Source: Candidatus Poribacteria bacterium (lineage in GTDB: Bacteria; Poribacteria; WGA-4E; WGA-3G). From it: DNA of 64,000 nucleotides. How positions within the stretch are numbered: the first letter of the stretch is position 1; each line of letters opens with the position of its first letter. Location of the stretch: contig JAPPNJ010000090.1 in NCBI GenBank assembly GCA_028818705.1, positions 18,390 to 82,389 on the forward strand, in the 5' to 3' direction. Of this stretch, positions 16,622 through 26,082 are shown in pieces. The notes beneath the pieces are model-generated. The model did no database searches. It was not told the DNA's origin and saw only the letters and a list, made by a program, of their open reading frames with translations. A program made the position numbers and the translations under genes.

Positions 16622-18298
16622 GTGACAGCTCCGCTTCTCCACATGCAGGGGATTACCAAAGATTTTCCAGGCGTGCGCGCCTTAGACAACGTCTCTTTTG
16701 AAGTTAATCGTGGCGAAATCCACGCGCTCTGTGGAGAAAACGGGGCAGGCAAATCGACGCTGATTAAGATTCTCGGTGGCGTTTATCCGTCCGGCACTTA
16801 TGAGGGGCAACTGTGCCTTGATGGGACCGAACAGCATTTCTACACCGTGCGCGATGCAGAACGCGCCGGGATCGCTGTTATCCATCAGGAATTGGCTCTT
16901 ATTCCAGAGATGACGGTCGCCGAGAATATCTATCTCGGTAAAGAACCGCAACGCAATGTAAAGCTAAGACAAATTCTGCCTGTGAATCAGAATCAACGGT
17001 ATAAAGCCTATAAAGGCTTTACCGGGTATGAAGCCCGTGTGGGCTTCCCCGGGGCAGAATTTAGTGTTATTGATAAACAAAGGCTTTACCATAACGCGGG
17101 ACAACTCCTTTCGCAATTCGGATTGACACTCCCACTGGATCGTCCGGTTTATGAACTCGGTATTGGGCAGCAACAACTCGTAGAGATAGCAAAGGCTTTG
17201 GAACCTAGCTTGCAAGTCAATACTGCTTCACCCAGTAACTCGCTGCTGCTCGTGCTTGACGAACCGACAGCTGCCTTGACAGAAAGCGAAGTGGAGATGC
17301 TCCGGCAAATCCTGACGCAACTCCGAGAAAAGGGTATCGCCTGTATCTATATCACCCATAAACTTAAAGAGATCTTTCAAATTGCCGACCGAGTGACCGT
17401 GCTGCGTGACGGCAAAGCAGTCGCAACGCAATCCATTGAATCTCCCGAATGCACCGAAGAAGTACTGATTTCGCAGATGGTCGGTAGGGAGTTAACGGCG
17501 TTCTTCCCGAAACGACAATCGCCTTCGAGTTTCGAAGACTCATCAAGTCCGGAGGCAGCACTCAGGGTAGAAAATTTAAGTACCTATCCGTCGGAACCGC
17601 CCCAACTTGAAGAGATCAGTTTTGAGGTGCGACGTGGGGAAATCCTCGGTATCGCAGGCTTAATGGGTGCAGGCAGAACAGAACTGATTAGTACTATCTT
17701 TGGGGCTTATAGCGGGAGATGGCGTGGAAAAGTTTTCATAGATGGTGTTCCTGTTCAAATTCACTCCCCATATCAAGCGATACAACACGGATTGGGATTG
17801 GTCAGTGAGGACAGGAAACGTTACGGATTACTTTTAGATGTGGATGTTGTTCGTAATATGACGCTTGCGAGCCTCGGTGCATCGTCAGATCTTGTATCCT
17901 ATGGCGTAATTGACGACAACGCGGCATCTCAGAAAAGTGAGCAGTATGTGGATTCTCTGCAGATTAAAACGACTTCGCTCAATGTCCCTGTGAACCATCT
18001 CAGCGGCGGTAACCAACAGAAAGTAGTGCTGGGTAAGTGGTTAATGACACAGCCGAGGGTGTTGTTCCTTGATGAACCGACACGCGGTATTGATGTCGGT
18101 GCCAAGGCGGAAATCCACGCACTCATGGTAAAACTCGCGCAAGAAGGCGTTGCAATTGTGTTTGTGTCCTCTGAATTGCCGGAGATTTTAGGCATGAGCG
18201 ATCGGGTTTTGGTACTACATGAAGGCAAAATCACGGGTGAATTTATCAACGATAATCTGACGCAAGAAGACATCTTAAGGTGCGCAGCTGGGAGTTAA
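16622..18298 (+). CDS. Sugar ABC transporter ATPase (XylG/RbsA/MglA type) with repeat-encoded insertion
   Basis: A 558-residue protein with two ABC ATPase halves, as in monosaccharide importers of the CUT2 class. The first half has Walker A GENGAGKST (38-46), the Q-loop IHQELALIPEMTVAENI (87-103), an altered signature LGIGQQQLVEIAKAL and Walker B LLLVLDEPTAAL. The second half has degenerate Walker A GLMGAGRTE, signature LSGGNQQKVVLGKWL and LFLDEPTRGID. Residues 112-147 are encoded by a palindromic element of exactly 36 codons that related ATPases lack. Start is GTG. No permease or binding protein follows; tsaE starts two bases after the stop. Partners must be encoded elsewhere. Confidence 0.9.
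   Translation: MTAPLLHMQGITKDFPGVRALDNVSFEVNRGEIHALCGENGAGKSTLIKILGGVYPSGTYEGQLCLDGTEQHFYTVRDAERAGIAVIHQELALIPEMTVAENIYLGKEPQRNVKLRQILPVNQNQRYKAYKGFTGYEARVGFPGAEFSVIDKQRLYHNAGQLLSQFGLTLPLDRPVYELGIGQQQLVEIAKALEPSLQVNTASPSNSLLLVLDEPTAALTESEVEMLRQILTQLREKGIACIYITHKLKEIFQIADRVTVLRDGKAVATQSIESPECTEEVLISQMVGRELTAFFPKRQSPSSFEDSSSPEAALRVENLSTYPSEPPQLEEISFEVRRGEILGIAGLMGAGRTELISTIFGAYSGRWRGKVFIDGVPVQIHSPYQAIQHGLGLVSEDRKRYGLLLDVDVVRNMTLASLGASSDLVSYGVIDDNAASQKSEQYVDSLQIKTTSLNVPVNHLSGGNQQKVVLGKWLMTQPRVLFLDEPTRGIDVGAKAEIHALMVKLAQEGVAIVFVSSELPEILGMSDRVLVLHEGKITGEFINDNLTQEDILRCAAGS
16955..17062 (+). repeat. Modular palindromic element, in-frame inside ABC ATPase
   Basis: 108 bases starting AATGTAAAGC. Terminal inverted repeats are AAATTCTGCC (16971-16980) and GGCAGAATTT (17053-17062), perfect over ten bases. 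Inside are two hairpins: AAAGCC/GGCTTT (17003-17020) and GAAGCCC/GGGCTTC (17030-17047). The copy at 63588 matches closely. The reading frame stays open through it. Confidence 0.88.
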
Positions 18299-18299
18299 A

Positions 18300-18788
18300 T
18301 TGAAAAATAGAAACGAAATCTTTAAAACAGAAACACCTGAGGAGACACAGGTACTCGGTGAAAAACTCGGAAAAACGCTCAAACAGGGGGATGTCATAGC
18401 ACTTATTGGTGATCTCGGTACGGGTAAGACCTGCTTGACGCAAGGTATCGCGCGAGGTGTAGGCATCGCACCTGATGAGATTGTCAGCAGTCCTTCTTAT
18501 ATTCTAATCAACGAATACAATGGAACGGTGCCGATCTACCACATTGATTTGTATCGACTCGAAAACAGCGAGGAGATCGCCGAACTCGGACTCAGCGAAT
18601 ATGTAGAAGGCGACGGGATTTGTATCATTGAGTGGGCAGAACGGATGGCGGACGCCTTGCCTGATCACTGTATAAAAATTCATATAACGCTTGCAGAGAC
18701 AAACACTTCATACGAGCACAAACCAATATTACAAAGCCCTGCTGATGAAAACATCCGACACATCGAAATTCAACATCCTATACCTTGA
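18300..18788 (+). CDS. tsaE: tRNA threonylcarbamoyladenosine biosynthesis ATPase TsaE
   Basis: A 162-residue P-loop ATPase that works with TsaB and TsaD to make t6A37 in ANN-decoding tRNAs. Walker A is GDLGTGKT (37-44). Other family motifs are SSPSYILINEY, YHIDLYRL and IIEWAER. Start is TTG, with GGAG five bases before it. It begins two bases after the sugar ATPase stop and overlaps the next gene by 44 bases, so it sits in a tight operon of otherwise unrelated genes. The C-terminal ~20 residues lie in the overlap and may be a lineage-specific extension. Confidence 0.93.
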   Translation: MKNRNEIFKTETPEETQVLGEKLGKTLKQGDVIALIGDLGTGKTCLTQGIARGVGIAPDEIVSSPSYILINEYNGTVPIYHIDLYRLENSEEIAELGLSEYVEGDGICIIEWAERMADALPDHCIKIHITLAETNTSYEHKPILQSPADENIRHIEIQHPIP

Positions 18789-19920
18789 TAGCGGTTCGGG
18801 CATCGGAGGCGGTCAACGGAGCCTTCTACTGTTGTTAAGCCTGTTAAACAAAGATCGCTTTACGCCTTTCGTCGGATGTCTTGGGGATAGTCCTTTTGCA
18901 GCGGAAGTCGTAAAGACAGAAGCAAGTATCGTCCCTTTGTCTCTACCGGCTGCACACAACAAAACCGATAAGGTGAAGCGGTTCACGCTCCGCGATCTTT
19001 TGGATGATCTTCGACAACTTCAGGTTGTTCTCCAACTCCATCGAGCGGTAAAACGACACGCCATTGACCTCATCCATGCAAATTCACTTTCGGTGGCACT
19101 GCTGGGTGGTATCGTCGCGAGACTAAATCGCATCCCGATCCTGATGCACAAACGTTACGCAACCTCCTACGGCATTTTAGACAGATTCTGCGAGAGACTC
19201 CTTCATCGCGTGATTCTGGTGTCAGAAGCGACCCGTTGGGATTTTGCGCCCGTGGCAAAGCAAACACTCATCTATAACGGCGTAGATTTGGACGCTTTTC
19301 AGGCATCACCGAAAGAGGTAGAAACGCTTCGGATAGAACTTGTTGGTGATTCGCCTGACTTACCTATACTCGTCGGTGTTGTGACGCGGATTACGCCAGA
19401 AAAAGGTATCCACTTTTTAATCCGTGCGATGGCAGAACTCAAGGAGAAAACACCTGTTAAATTGCTGATTGTAGGCGGTCCATATTTCCAAAAAGACATT
19501 GACTATATGGAGGCACTAAAACAGGAGGTCGTAAATCTCGGTGTTGAAGACTCAGTGATTTTCACCGGATTCTTATCCGATACGCGGGTTGTAACAAGCC
19601 TACTTGACATTGTACTGGTGCCATCTATTATTCCAGAGGCATGTCCACGTACCATCATCGAAGCGATGGCGGTAGGCAAGCCTGTTATCGCGACACCACT
19701 CGGTGGGAGTAAAGAACTTGCCACACCCGAAACAGGGATTTTAGTGCCTCCTGAAGATGCCTCAGCGATTGCAGACGCTGTAGCAACTCTCACAACCGAC
19801 AGAGAACGATTGCAGGCGATGGGAGAAGCCGCTCATACCCGTGCCGCGCAGCTATTCAGCAGCGAAAAGAACATCGCCCTGACAGAGGAAGTTTACACTG
19901 AGCTGCTAATAGGGACTTGA
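18745..19920 (+). CDS. Glycosyltransferase family 4-like, GT-B fold
   Basis: A 391-residue retaining GT-B glycosyltransferase. The N-terminal Rossmann domain begins NILYLDSGSGIGGGQRSLL, with the glycine-rich acceptor loop. The C-terminal donor domain has GVVTRITPEKGIHFLIRAM and the EX7E-type motif PEACPRTIIEAMAVGKPVIA, followed by GGSKELATPETG. It probably adds a sugar to a cell-surface glycan. I choose the ATG at 18745, which overlaps tsaE; the frame is open farther upstream to 18691 within tsaE. Confidence 0.88.
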   Translation: MKTSDTSKFNILYLDSGSGIGGGQRSLLLLLSLLNKDRFTPFVGCLGDSPFAAEVVKTEASIVPLSLPAAHNKTDKVKRFTLRDLLDDLRQLQVVLQLHRAVKRHAIDLIHANSLSVALLGGIVARLNRIPILMHKRYATSYGILDRFCERLLHRVILVSEATRWDFAPVAKQTLIYNGVDLDAFQASPKEVETLRIELVGDSPDLPILVGVVTRITPEKGIHFLIRAMAELKEKTPVKLLIVGGPYFQKDIDYMEALKQEVVNLGVEDSVIFTGFLSDTRVVTSLLDIVLVPSIIPEACPRTIIEAMAVGKPVIATPLGGSKELATPETGILVPPEDASAIADAVATLTTDRERLQAMGEAAHTRAAQLFSSEKNIALTEEVYTELLIGT

Positions 19921-19941
19921 TACGTAAAGGAGTTAGTGATT

Positions 19942-20970
19942 ATGGATGGAGACAGAAAAAAAGTTAGTAGTTCACCGCAAGGTAACCAAGTCAGTCAAGG
20001 GCAGTTGAGACAGGTATCCCAATTGTTTGGCGAAGGTATCAGCAATACTGAAGATTGGGTAGAGATTCATCGTACCAACGATGAATGGGAAGTGCGACTG
20101 GTCCAAGCCACTCTGAGTGCGCAACAGATCCGGTGCAGGCCGATTGAACTAAAACAGGAACGTCAAACGGCGCTTCTTGTGGCACCAGAGCACGAAGTGG
20201 CAGCTATGGAACTGGTGAGTCGCATCGGCGTAGCTGTCACAGATAATGAAATGGCAATGCAATCTGAAGAGGCAGCGGCAGCACTTAAGCAACGCGATAT
20301 GGCTGTTGCCCAAGAAAACCGAAGTCAACAACCAGATTTCGATGATTCGACAGAATTACTTATCTCCGAACGCGAAGGTGTCGGCAGTGTTGTCTATATT
20401 ACCGGGCAAGGCTATGAACTCCGCGTCGGTCCCGAACCGTATGTCACCATTCCAGAAAGCGATTGGGAAGAGTTCACAGATTTTAGTGCACAACGTCAAG
20501 AGTTTGTGATCCTGCTCCGTCACGAATACCCGGCACTTTTTGAGTGGATTCAAGAGGGAAAACTACTGGCAGAATTTACTCGTCTTATCGAGATGACGTA
20601 TCAAGATGGTGCACCGATTCCTGCTTCCTACAGACCCGGTAATGCTTCCGATGTTGAGGAAATGGATGGCCCCCCTTATCATCCGCTTGCGCAGTTGAGT
20701 CTGACTGTGGCAGTGGTTTCGTTGATTGCTGTACTCTTTCAAGTGCCTTGGTCTGTCAACCTTGTATTCGCTGTAGTGGCAATAGCATCGGCGGTCGCCG
20801 CTAAATATCAGATCGATGCAAGTGAAGGAAAATCTACAGGCGTTCCGATGGCGCTGAGTGCGATTGTGCTTGCGTGTCTTGTCGTCGTCTTTGCATGGTG
20901 GTTGGACCAGCGTCCCGAACCGGTAGCACCAGAGAACCCGCCGCTCCGTGAGATGGTCGAGGATCGGTAG
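19942..20970 (+). CDS. DUF2007-like protein with C-terminal membrane segments
   Basis: A 342-residue protein of unknown function. Residues ~35-100 (WVEIHRTNDEWEVRLVQATL, then ALLVAPEHEVAAMELV) resemble the DUF2007 small ligand-binding or signalling fold. A middle acidic region (~130-230) is followed by two to three membrane helices (~245-320) arranged as in DUF4190-type small membrane proteins, and a proline-rich cytoplasmic tail. GGAG lies nine bases before the ATG at 19942; a GTG at 19936 is an alternative. It follows the glycosyltransferase by 21 bases and is probably in the same operon. Confidence 0.65.
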   Translation: MDGDRKKVSSSPQGNQVSQGQLRQVSQLFGEGISNTEDWVEIHRTNDEWEVRLVQATLSAQQIRCRPIELKQERQTALLVAPEHEVAAMELVSRIGVAVTDNEMAMQSEEAAAALKQRDMAVAQENRSQQPDFDDSTELLISEREGVGSVVYITGQGYELRVGPEPYVTIPESDWEEFTDFSAQRQEFVILLRHEYPALFEWIQEGKLLAEFTRLIEMTYQDGAPIPASYRPGNASDVEEMDGPPYHPLAQLSLTVAVVSLIAVLFQVPWSVNLVFAVVAIASAVAAKYQIDASEGKSTGVPMALSAIVLACLVVVFAWWLDQRPEPVAPENPPLREMVEDR

Positions 20971-21074
20971 GTACTAACAACACCAATTATCTACTCATAT
21001 CCAGAAAACCAGAACTATTTAGCTTTCGACTTATTAATCATTTTTGTAGAAAGTCGCACTCCTACACGGAGGAG

Positions 21075-21101
21075 TCAGGAATCGGAGTTTCCTTCTACAG
21101 A
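21075..21101. repeat. Short dispersed repeat copy
   Basis: GTCAGGAATCGGAGTTTCCT followed by TCTACAG, in the 260-base spacer before the DUF6785-like gene; a second partial copy, GTCGCACTCCTACA, lies just upstream at 21054. Confidence 0.55.
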
Positions 21102-21230
21102 AGATTGGGAATGAAGCCTGGTAAGAGCCAGGTAATTTAGGTCGGAATACACTCCAGAGGCTGGTGATGTCGTAATGTAGGACAGTTTTGTAATTCAGTC
21201 CGAGGTAGGACTTGTAAGCGGAAGGCGGTC

Positions 21231-23174
21231 ATGTCAGAAGAGAGACACCAACCCCAAATCGGAACTGAAACGACTTCGCTCCTCCTTCCTCTCGTTATCG
21301 GTGTGATACTTATTTTACTCAATGCGTATTGGATTGCACTGGTCAGCGGTATCTATCACTCCCTGAATCCTGCTTATGCTTCTCTATTTATCCCCCCGAT
21401 TGTCAACCTCTTTTTTGGGCTGATGCTCAACACGTTGCTAAAGCGGATTCGTCCACAACTCGCCTTGAGCCGCGCTCAACTCCTCTTAGTCTATCAGATG
21501 CTGGTTATGCTTTGCGTGGTCTCTGGGCATAACCCGATGGACTTTATTTTGGGAATTTTGGCGCATCCGTTTTGGTTTGCTACCTTTGAAAACGAATACG
21601 CAACTCTGTTTCACAGGTATATCCCGTCTTGGTTCACTGTTCAAGATAAAGACACTCTCACGGGTTTCTTTGAGGGCAATTCGACCTTATATACAGCAAG
21701 GCACCTATCAGCATGGATAGGTCCAACCTTGCTTTGGTCGTTTGTTACGTTTGTGCTGTTTTTTATCTTGATGTGCTTTAATAGCATTCAGCGTTTGCAG
21801 TGGAGTGAACGGGAGCGGCTTAGTTATCCGATTGCACAACTCCCGATAGAGATGACCACGCCACGCTTTTTCTCAAAGCGACTGTTGTGGCTTGGGCTTG
21901 GTATCTGTGCGGCGGTAGAACTTCTCAACGGACTCCACGTGCTTTATCCGCCTGTGCCAGGTGTTCCACTCAAAATCCCGGACTTCGGAGCGAAAATTTT
22001 TACGACGAAACCTTGGAGTGCTATTGGATGGCTCCCACTCTTCTTTTATCCTTGGGTCATTGCCTTGACCTTTTTTGTACCGCTTGAACTTTCGTTTTCA
22101 GTCTGGTTTTTCTTTTTATTCACAAAGTTGCAGCTGATTTTAGGGAGCATGGGAGGATGGAAATCGTTACCGGGTTATCCCTACTACAACCAACAAGGAA
22201 TTGGCGCATGGTTGACCCTCGGAATCTTGATTCTATGGGTAAGTCGCAAGCACCTCAAAACGGTGTTTACTATGGCTTTGAAACCCTCTGATAACGGCAC
22301 TCCTGCTTTTAGAAACGAACCGCTTCAATATCGCACGGCTCTGCTTGGGATTTTGATTGGGGTCATGATACTTGTCTTGATTTTTCAACAGGCTGGTATG
22401 TCTGCCGGAATTCTTCTCGCCTTTCTATTCCTGTATTTTCTCATGTCTATCGCCATAACATACGCAAGGGCAGCGGTCGGTGTGCCTTATCATGAAGTGA
22501 TTTGGACGCATCCGCCACTGATGCTGGTCTCGGTTTTAGGTGTGCGACGGATCGGTGCGGCGAATCTGACACTATTTACTTTTTTGTATCCGTACGTTCG
22601 GGATAACGTCTCACACCCGATGCCGAGTCAGTTAGAAGGGTTCAAGATAGCAGAGCGAGCGCCAGCCTCTCAGAAAAAGATGACGATTGCTATGATAGTC
22701 GCTCTGTTGGTCGCAACGCCTGCTTCTTTCTGGGCGTATTTGCATCTGATATACCAACACGGTGCGGTCCGAACTGAGGGATACATTATCGGTATCGGCT
22801 TTGAAACCTTTGAACGTCTGCTGCTGCCGTGGTTGCAACAATCACACGCTACGGATAGCACAGGATTGAGTTTCACGGCGTTTGCCTCGCTATTCACGTT
22901 GGGATTAATGTTTTTGAGAAGGCAGTTTATATGGTTTCCTTTTCACCCAGCAGGTTATGCGCTGGGTTTATCTGCGGGAATGGTTTGGGTCTGGAGCGCG
23001 GTATGCGTCGGTTGGACCATCAAGGCGGTTCTACTCAAATTCGGAGGTTTGCGACTCTATCGGCAGGCAGCGCCATTCTTTGTTGGCGTAATTCTGGGTG
23101 ACTTTCTGACGGGAACGTTTTGGAGTCTGGTTGGCGCGGTCTTTGAGATACCGGTGTATCGGGTTTGGTATTAG
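21231..23174 (+). CDS. DUF6785-like polytopic membrane protein
   Basis: A 647-residue integral membrane protein with about fourteen hydrophobic segments. The early part (LNPAYASLFIPPIVNLFFGL, then LSRAQLLLVYQMLVM) and the ERLSYPIAQLPIEM segment resemble the DUF6785/6784 family, large transporter-like proteins known mainly from Poribacteria, Planctomycetes and Armatimonadetes. I assign this from memory of the family pattern; no substrate is known. A soluble loop sits around residues 445-480. It stands alone, with more than 200 bases of spacer on each side. Confidence 0.65.
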   Translation: MSEERHQPQIGTETTSLLLPLVIGVILILLNAYWIALVSGIYHSLNPAYASLFIPPIVNLFFGLMLNTLLKRIRPQLALSRAQLLLVYQMLVMLCVVSGHNPMDFILGILAHPFWFATFENEYATLFHRYIPSWFTVQDKDTLTGFFEGNSTLYTARHLSAWIGPTLLWSFVTFVLFFILMCFNSIQRLQWSERERLSYPIAQLPIEMTTPRFFSKRLLWLGLGICAAVELLNGLHVLYPPVPGVPLKIPDFGAKIFTTKPWSAIGWLPLFFYPWVIALTFFVPLELSFSVWFFFLFTKLQLILGSMGGWKSLPGYPYYNQQGIGAWLTLGILILWVSRKHLKTVFTMALKPSDNGTPAFRNEPLQYRTALLGILIGVMILVLIFQQAGMSAGILLAFLFLYFLMSIAITYARAAVGVPYHEVIWTHPPLMLVSVLGVRRIGAANLTLFTFLYPYVRDNVSHPMPSQLEGFKIAERAPASQKKMTIAMIVALLVATPASFWAYLHLIYQHGAVRTEGYIIGIGFETFERLLLPWLQQSHATDSTGLSFTAFASLFTLGLMFLRRQFIWFPFHPAGYALGLSAGMVWVWSAVCVGWTIKAVLLKFGGLRLYRQAAPFFVGVILGDFLTGTFWSLVGAVFEIPVYRVWY

Positions 23175-23220
23175 GGTAACTGTCGGCTGTTAACAGTCGG
23201 CAGAAAGAATTAGGCGCAGT

Positions 23221-23240
23221 TAGGAAATCTCGCCTACTGT
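23221..23240. repeat. Short dispersed repeat, partial copy
   Basis: TAGGAAATCTCGCCTACTGT, matching the right half of the family. Confidence 0.4.
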
Positions 23241-23317
23241 GTATCGGGAGCGCGTCTGGAGTTCACTGAGAGTCTACACATTATAATAATTCATCATAAT
23301 TATCTGTAATTATTTAG

Positions 23318-23356
23318 TTGACGCTTCAACCGATATATGGTAGAGTTAAGCGTCAA
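23318..23356. promoter_or_regulatory. Inverted repeat upstream of TIGR04282-like gene
   Basis: TTGACGCTT and AAGCGTCAA are perfect 9-base arms; with one bulged C the stem extends by AAC/GTT to 12 pairs around a 14-base loop. It ends 45 bases before the start codon. It lacks a T-run, so an operator or 5' leader hairpin is more likely than a terminator. Confidence 0.4.
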
Positions 23357-23400
23357 AAAAGAGTGAGATTGTCTAATCCCTACAAGAATAAGGAATTTTA

Positions 23401-24090
23401 TTGGTGAAGGTGTGTGTTATTGTTTTTGCTAAGAATCCGATGCCGAATCAGGTTAAGACACGGCTCATTCCAACGCTCTCACCGGAACAAGCGGCGAGAC
23501 TATACACCGCATTTCTTACAGATTGGTGTGAGATACTCGCCAAACTCTCTGGTGTGGACTTAATCATTGCATATACACCCACAGAGGCAGAAGCGGATTT
23601 ACAAGCGTTAATTGGAGACAATGCCACCTATATCCCGCAAATAGGAACGGATCTTGGGGAACGGCTCACTTCAGCAACACAGTGGGCAGCTAAACAAGGA
23701 TACACAAAGATTTTACTCGTTGGATCCGATAGTCCGACACTACCGATCTCATATATCTCGAAAGCGCTCACACTGCTTGACTCGCGAGACATTGCTATTG
23801 GACCGAGTACAGATGGTGGCTATTATCTCATCGGCTTTTCTGCGGCAAATGTGGCAGTGCCAGTGCCGTTTGTCTTTGAGGAAATTTCATGGAGCACGGC
23901 AGACGTTTTTCAACAGACAATGACACACATCTATTCAGCAAAGGCAACGGTCGGACTATTACCGCCATGGTATGACATAGATACGGCCGAAGATTTGGCG
24001 TTTTTGCATGCACACATATCGGCGATGCGGCTCGCTGGCGGTATGGTGCAGGCAGTCAGAACAGAAACACTATTAGCAGAATTATTTTAA
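23401..24090 (+). CDS. TIGR04282-like GT-A glycosyltransferase (DUF2064)
   Basis: A 229-residue single-domain nucleotidyltransferase/GT-A fold protein. Motifs: FAKNPMPNQVKTRL near the N-terminus (nucleotide-binding loop), GSDSPTLP (~112-119, metal-binding region) and GPSTDGGYYLIG (~138-149). This pattern matches the family annotated as arsenosugar-type glycosyltransferase, related to CofC. The biological acceptor is unknown. The start is TTG at 23401 or GTG at 23404, behind AAGGAA. Twenty bases separate it from the SDR gene downstream, so a small operon with SDR and PhyH is likely. Confidence 0.8.
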   Translation: MVKVCVIVFAKNPMPNQVKTRLIPTLSPEQAARLYTAFLTDWCEILAKLSGVDLIIAYTPTEAEADLQALIGDNATYIPQIGTDLGERLTSATQWAAKQGYTKILLVGSDSPTLPISYISKALTLLDSRDIAIGPSTDGGYYLIGFSAANVAVPVPFVFEEISWSTADVFQQTMTHIYSAKATVGLLPPWYDIDTAEDLAFLHAHISAMRLAGGMVQAVRTETLLAELF

Positions 24091-24109
24091 TAAAAAAGGA
24101 GAATTGATA

Positions 24110-24841
24110 ATGGGACAATTAGATGGGAAATTTGCTATTGTAACAGGTGGAAACCGTGGAATCGGAAGAGGGATTGCAAGGGGACTTGCGGCGGAAGGCG
24201 CAACGCTAACTATTGCTGCAAGAGATGCTAAACTTCTTGAGGAAACCGCTGACGAATTTCGAGCGAATGGCACAAAGGTGCTAACTGTTCCAACGGATGT
24301 AACGGACGAGACACAGATTAAAGCACTCTTTGAAAAATCGATGGATGAATACGGACGCTTGGACATCCTCGTAAATAACGCAGGGGCATTCAATGGGGGT
24401 CCGATAGGTGAACTCGCAACAGACGATTGGGATTGGGTCATTAATGTGAATCTCCGGGCGCCGTTCATCTGTACACGCGAGGCGTTCGCAATTATGAAGG
24501 CGCAAGGTGAAGGTGGACGTATCATCAACGTCGGGAGTATTTCTGCCCATCGGGTTCGTCCTCGGACAGCACCTTACAGTGCCAGCAAATTCGGCATCTG
24601 GGGCTTGACGCAGGTAACGGCATTAGAAGGAAGAGTCCACGGCATCACAGCGAGCTGTTTACAACCCGGTAATACCTACGTAGAGCGTCATCAAAATCGT
24701 CCACAGGAACCCACTGAACCGATGATGGATGTTGACGATCTGGCACAAGCCGCTGTTCTCATGGCAACCCTACCGCCAAACATTAATATGTTAGAAGCGA
24801 CTGTTTTGCCTATCGGTCAGCTTTATGTTGGGCGAGGCTAA
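24110..24841 (+). CDS. Short-chain dehydrogenase/reductase
   Basis: A 243-residue classical SDR. The NAD(P)-binding motif is TGGNRGIG (12-19), the NNAG motif is at 89-92, and the catalytic residues are Ser143, Tyr156 and Lys160 (YSASK). It probably oxidises or reduces an alcohol/ketone; the substrate is not predictable. GGAG lies eight bases before the ATG at 24110. The PhyH gene starts 20 bases after its stop, which suggests they act on related substrates. Confidence 0.9.
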   Translation: MGQLDGKFAIVTGGNRGIGRGIARGLAAEGATLTIAARDAKLLEETADEFRANGTKVLTVPTDVTDETQIKALFEKSMDEYGRLDILVNNAGAFNGGPIGELATDDWDWVINVNLRAPFICTREAFAIMKAQGEGGRIINVGSISAHRVRPRTAPYSASKFGIWGLTQVTALEGRVHGITASCLQPGNTYVERHQNRPQEPTEPMMDVDDLAQAAVLMATLPPNINMLEATVLPIGQLYVGRG

Positions 24842-24861
24842 CATGTAGCCGGAGACACATT

Positions 24862-26082
24862 ATGAAAGTAGATCGGACCCAATTTATGGAAGAAGGTTAC
24901 CTCGTGTTTCGAGAGGTAATCCCACCGGAGGAGCTGGACCCGCTTCGAGAAAGTTATGAATTAATGGTATCTCGTCAGCGAGAACTCTGGTCACGAGAAC
25001 GAGCACCAAACGACCCACCTGGCGGCGTATGGGAGACTTCAGCACAACCACGCTTACTCCTCGGACGCGACCCACTCGCGGGACATGTCGATGAGAAAAC
25101 CGCCAGTGCTATCGAAATTTGGGCACATGAAAATATGCAAGGTGTCAGCAGTGAACTCCTTGACACGGAGGATGCAGGTGTTACCGAGATGATGCTCATG
25201 TGCAATCCGGTCAAAGACCGCGGTCCCGCTACTTGGCATCGCGATCATCACCCTATTGATACCGCGCCATTACAGGGCTACATCGACGATATTGTAGAGA
25301 CAGGACCGCGTTACGTTCAGTGGAACCTTTCACTCTACGACGACAGTGTGTTATGGGTGCTTCCAGGTAGCCATTTACGCGTGAACAGTGAAGCGGAAAA
25401 CGAGCAGCTGTTGGCGGATCCGAAGGTTCCGTTACCGGGTGCTGTCCAAACACACCTCAATGCAGGCGATGGGGTTGTTTACATTCTGCCAATTTTGCAT
25501 TGGGGCAGCAACTATAGTAAAAAGATGCGTCGCACGATTCACGGTGGGTTTGCAAACTATACCCATTATCCCGCGTCTGACTATTTAGATTACCTATCAC
25601 CCGAAGTACAAGAGAAGTTTGACCGGTGGAATGCACGCAGTAATCAAATGAAAACTTGGTGCGAAGAGGCACTCCGAGCTACTATTGAGAAGGATGCCAC
25701 TGCATATCATACCGCCTTGGAAAAACTGCATCCAGAGCGAGGCGAAAAAGCGAAGATGCTCTCAACCGTCTTTTTGTGTAAAGCTGCGTGTTTTGTTGCG
25801 CTGACACACGGTTATGAACTTGCGGACCTTCCAGACGAACTCAAGAATCGCGGCAAAGGTCCTCACCCTATTACTCTTAATTGGGGACCGCCTTTCGCCG
25901 AGCGGTTCACAAAAGAGGAAGCATCTGTCTTATGGGATCGCTTCAAGCCGCTTGACGCGCTTCTTAAAACCGACGAAGAACTGTATCTGCCAGGATTCCA
26001 ATCGGGTCCGATGCACTACTATTTCAACGAAATGCCTGCTGACTTCGGTGTCGCAGATTTCATCAAAACGTGGGAGCTATAG
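24862..26082 (+). CDS. Phytanoyl-CoA dioxygenase (PhyH) family oxygenase
   Basis: A 406-residue Fe(II)/2-oxoglutarate-dependent dioxygenase. Iron ligands are His126 and Asp128 in WHRDHHPID and probably His213 in LHWGSNYSKKMRRT; Arg224 is placed to bind 2-oxoglutarate. The C-terminal ~150 residues form an extension beyond the double-stranded beta-helix. PhyH proteins are notably expanded in Poribacteria and marine bacteria, where most substrates are unknown. It is downstream of the SDR gene and overlaps the convergent isomerase gene by six bases. Confidence 0.88.
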   Translation: MKVDRTQFMEEGYLVFREVIPPEELDPLRESYELMVSRQRELWSRERAPNDPPGGVWETSAQPRLLLGRDPLAGHVDEKTASAIEIWAHENMQGVSSELLDTEDAGVTEMMLMCNPVKDRGPATWHRDHHPIDTAPLQGYIDDIVETGPRYVQWNLSLYDDSVLWVLPGSHLRVNSEAENEQLLADPKVPLPGAVQTHLNAGDGVVYILPILHWGSNYSKKMRRTIHGGFANYTHYPASDYLDYLSPEVQEKFDRWNARSNQMKTWCEEALRATIEKDATAYHTALEKLHPERGEKAKMLSTVFLCKAACFVALTHGYELADLPDELKNRGKGPHPITLNWGPPFAERFTKEEASVLWDRFKPLDALLKTDEELYLPGFQSGPMHYYFNEMPADFGVADFIKTWEL

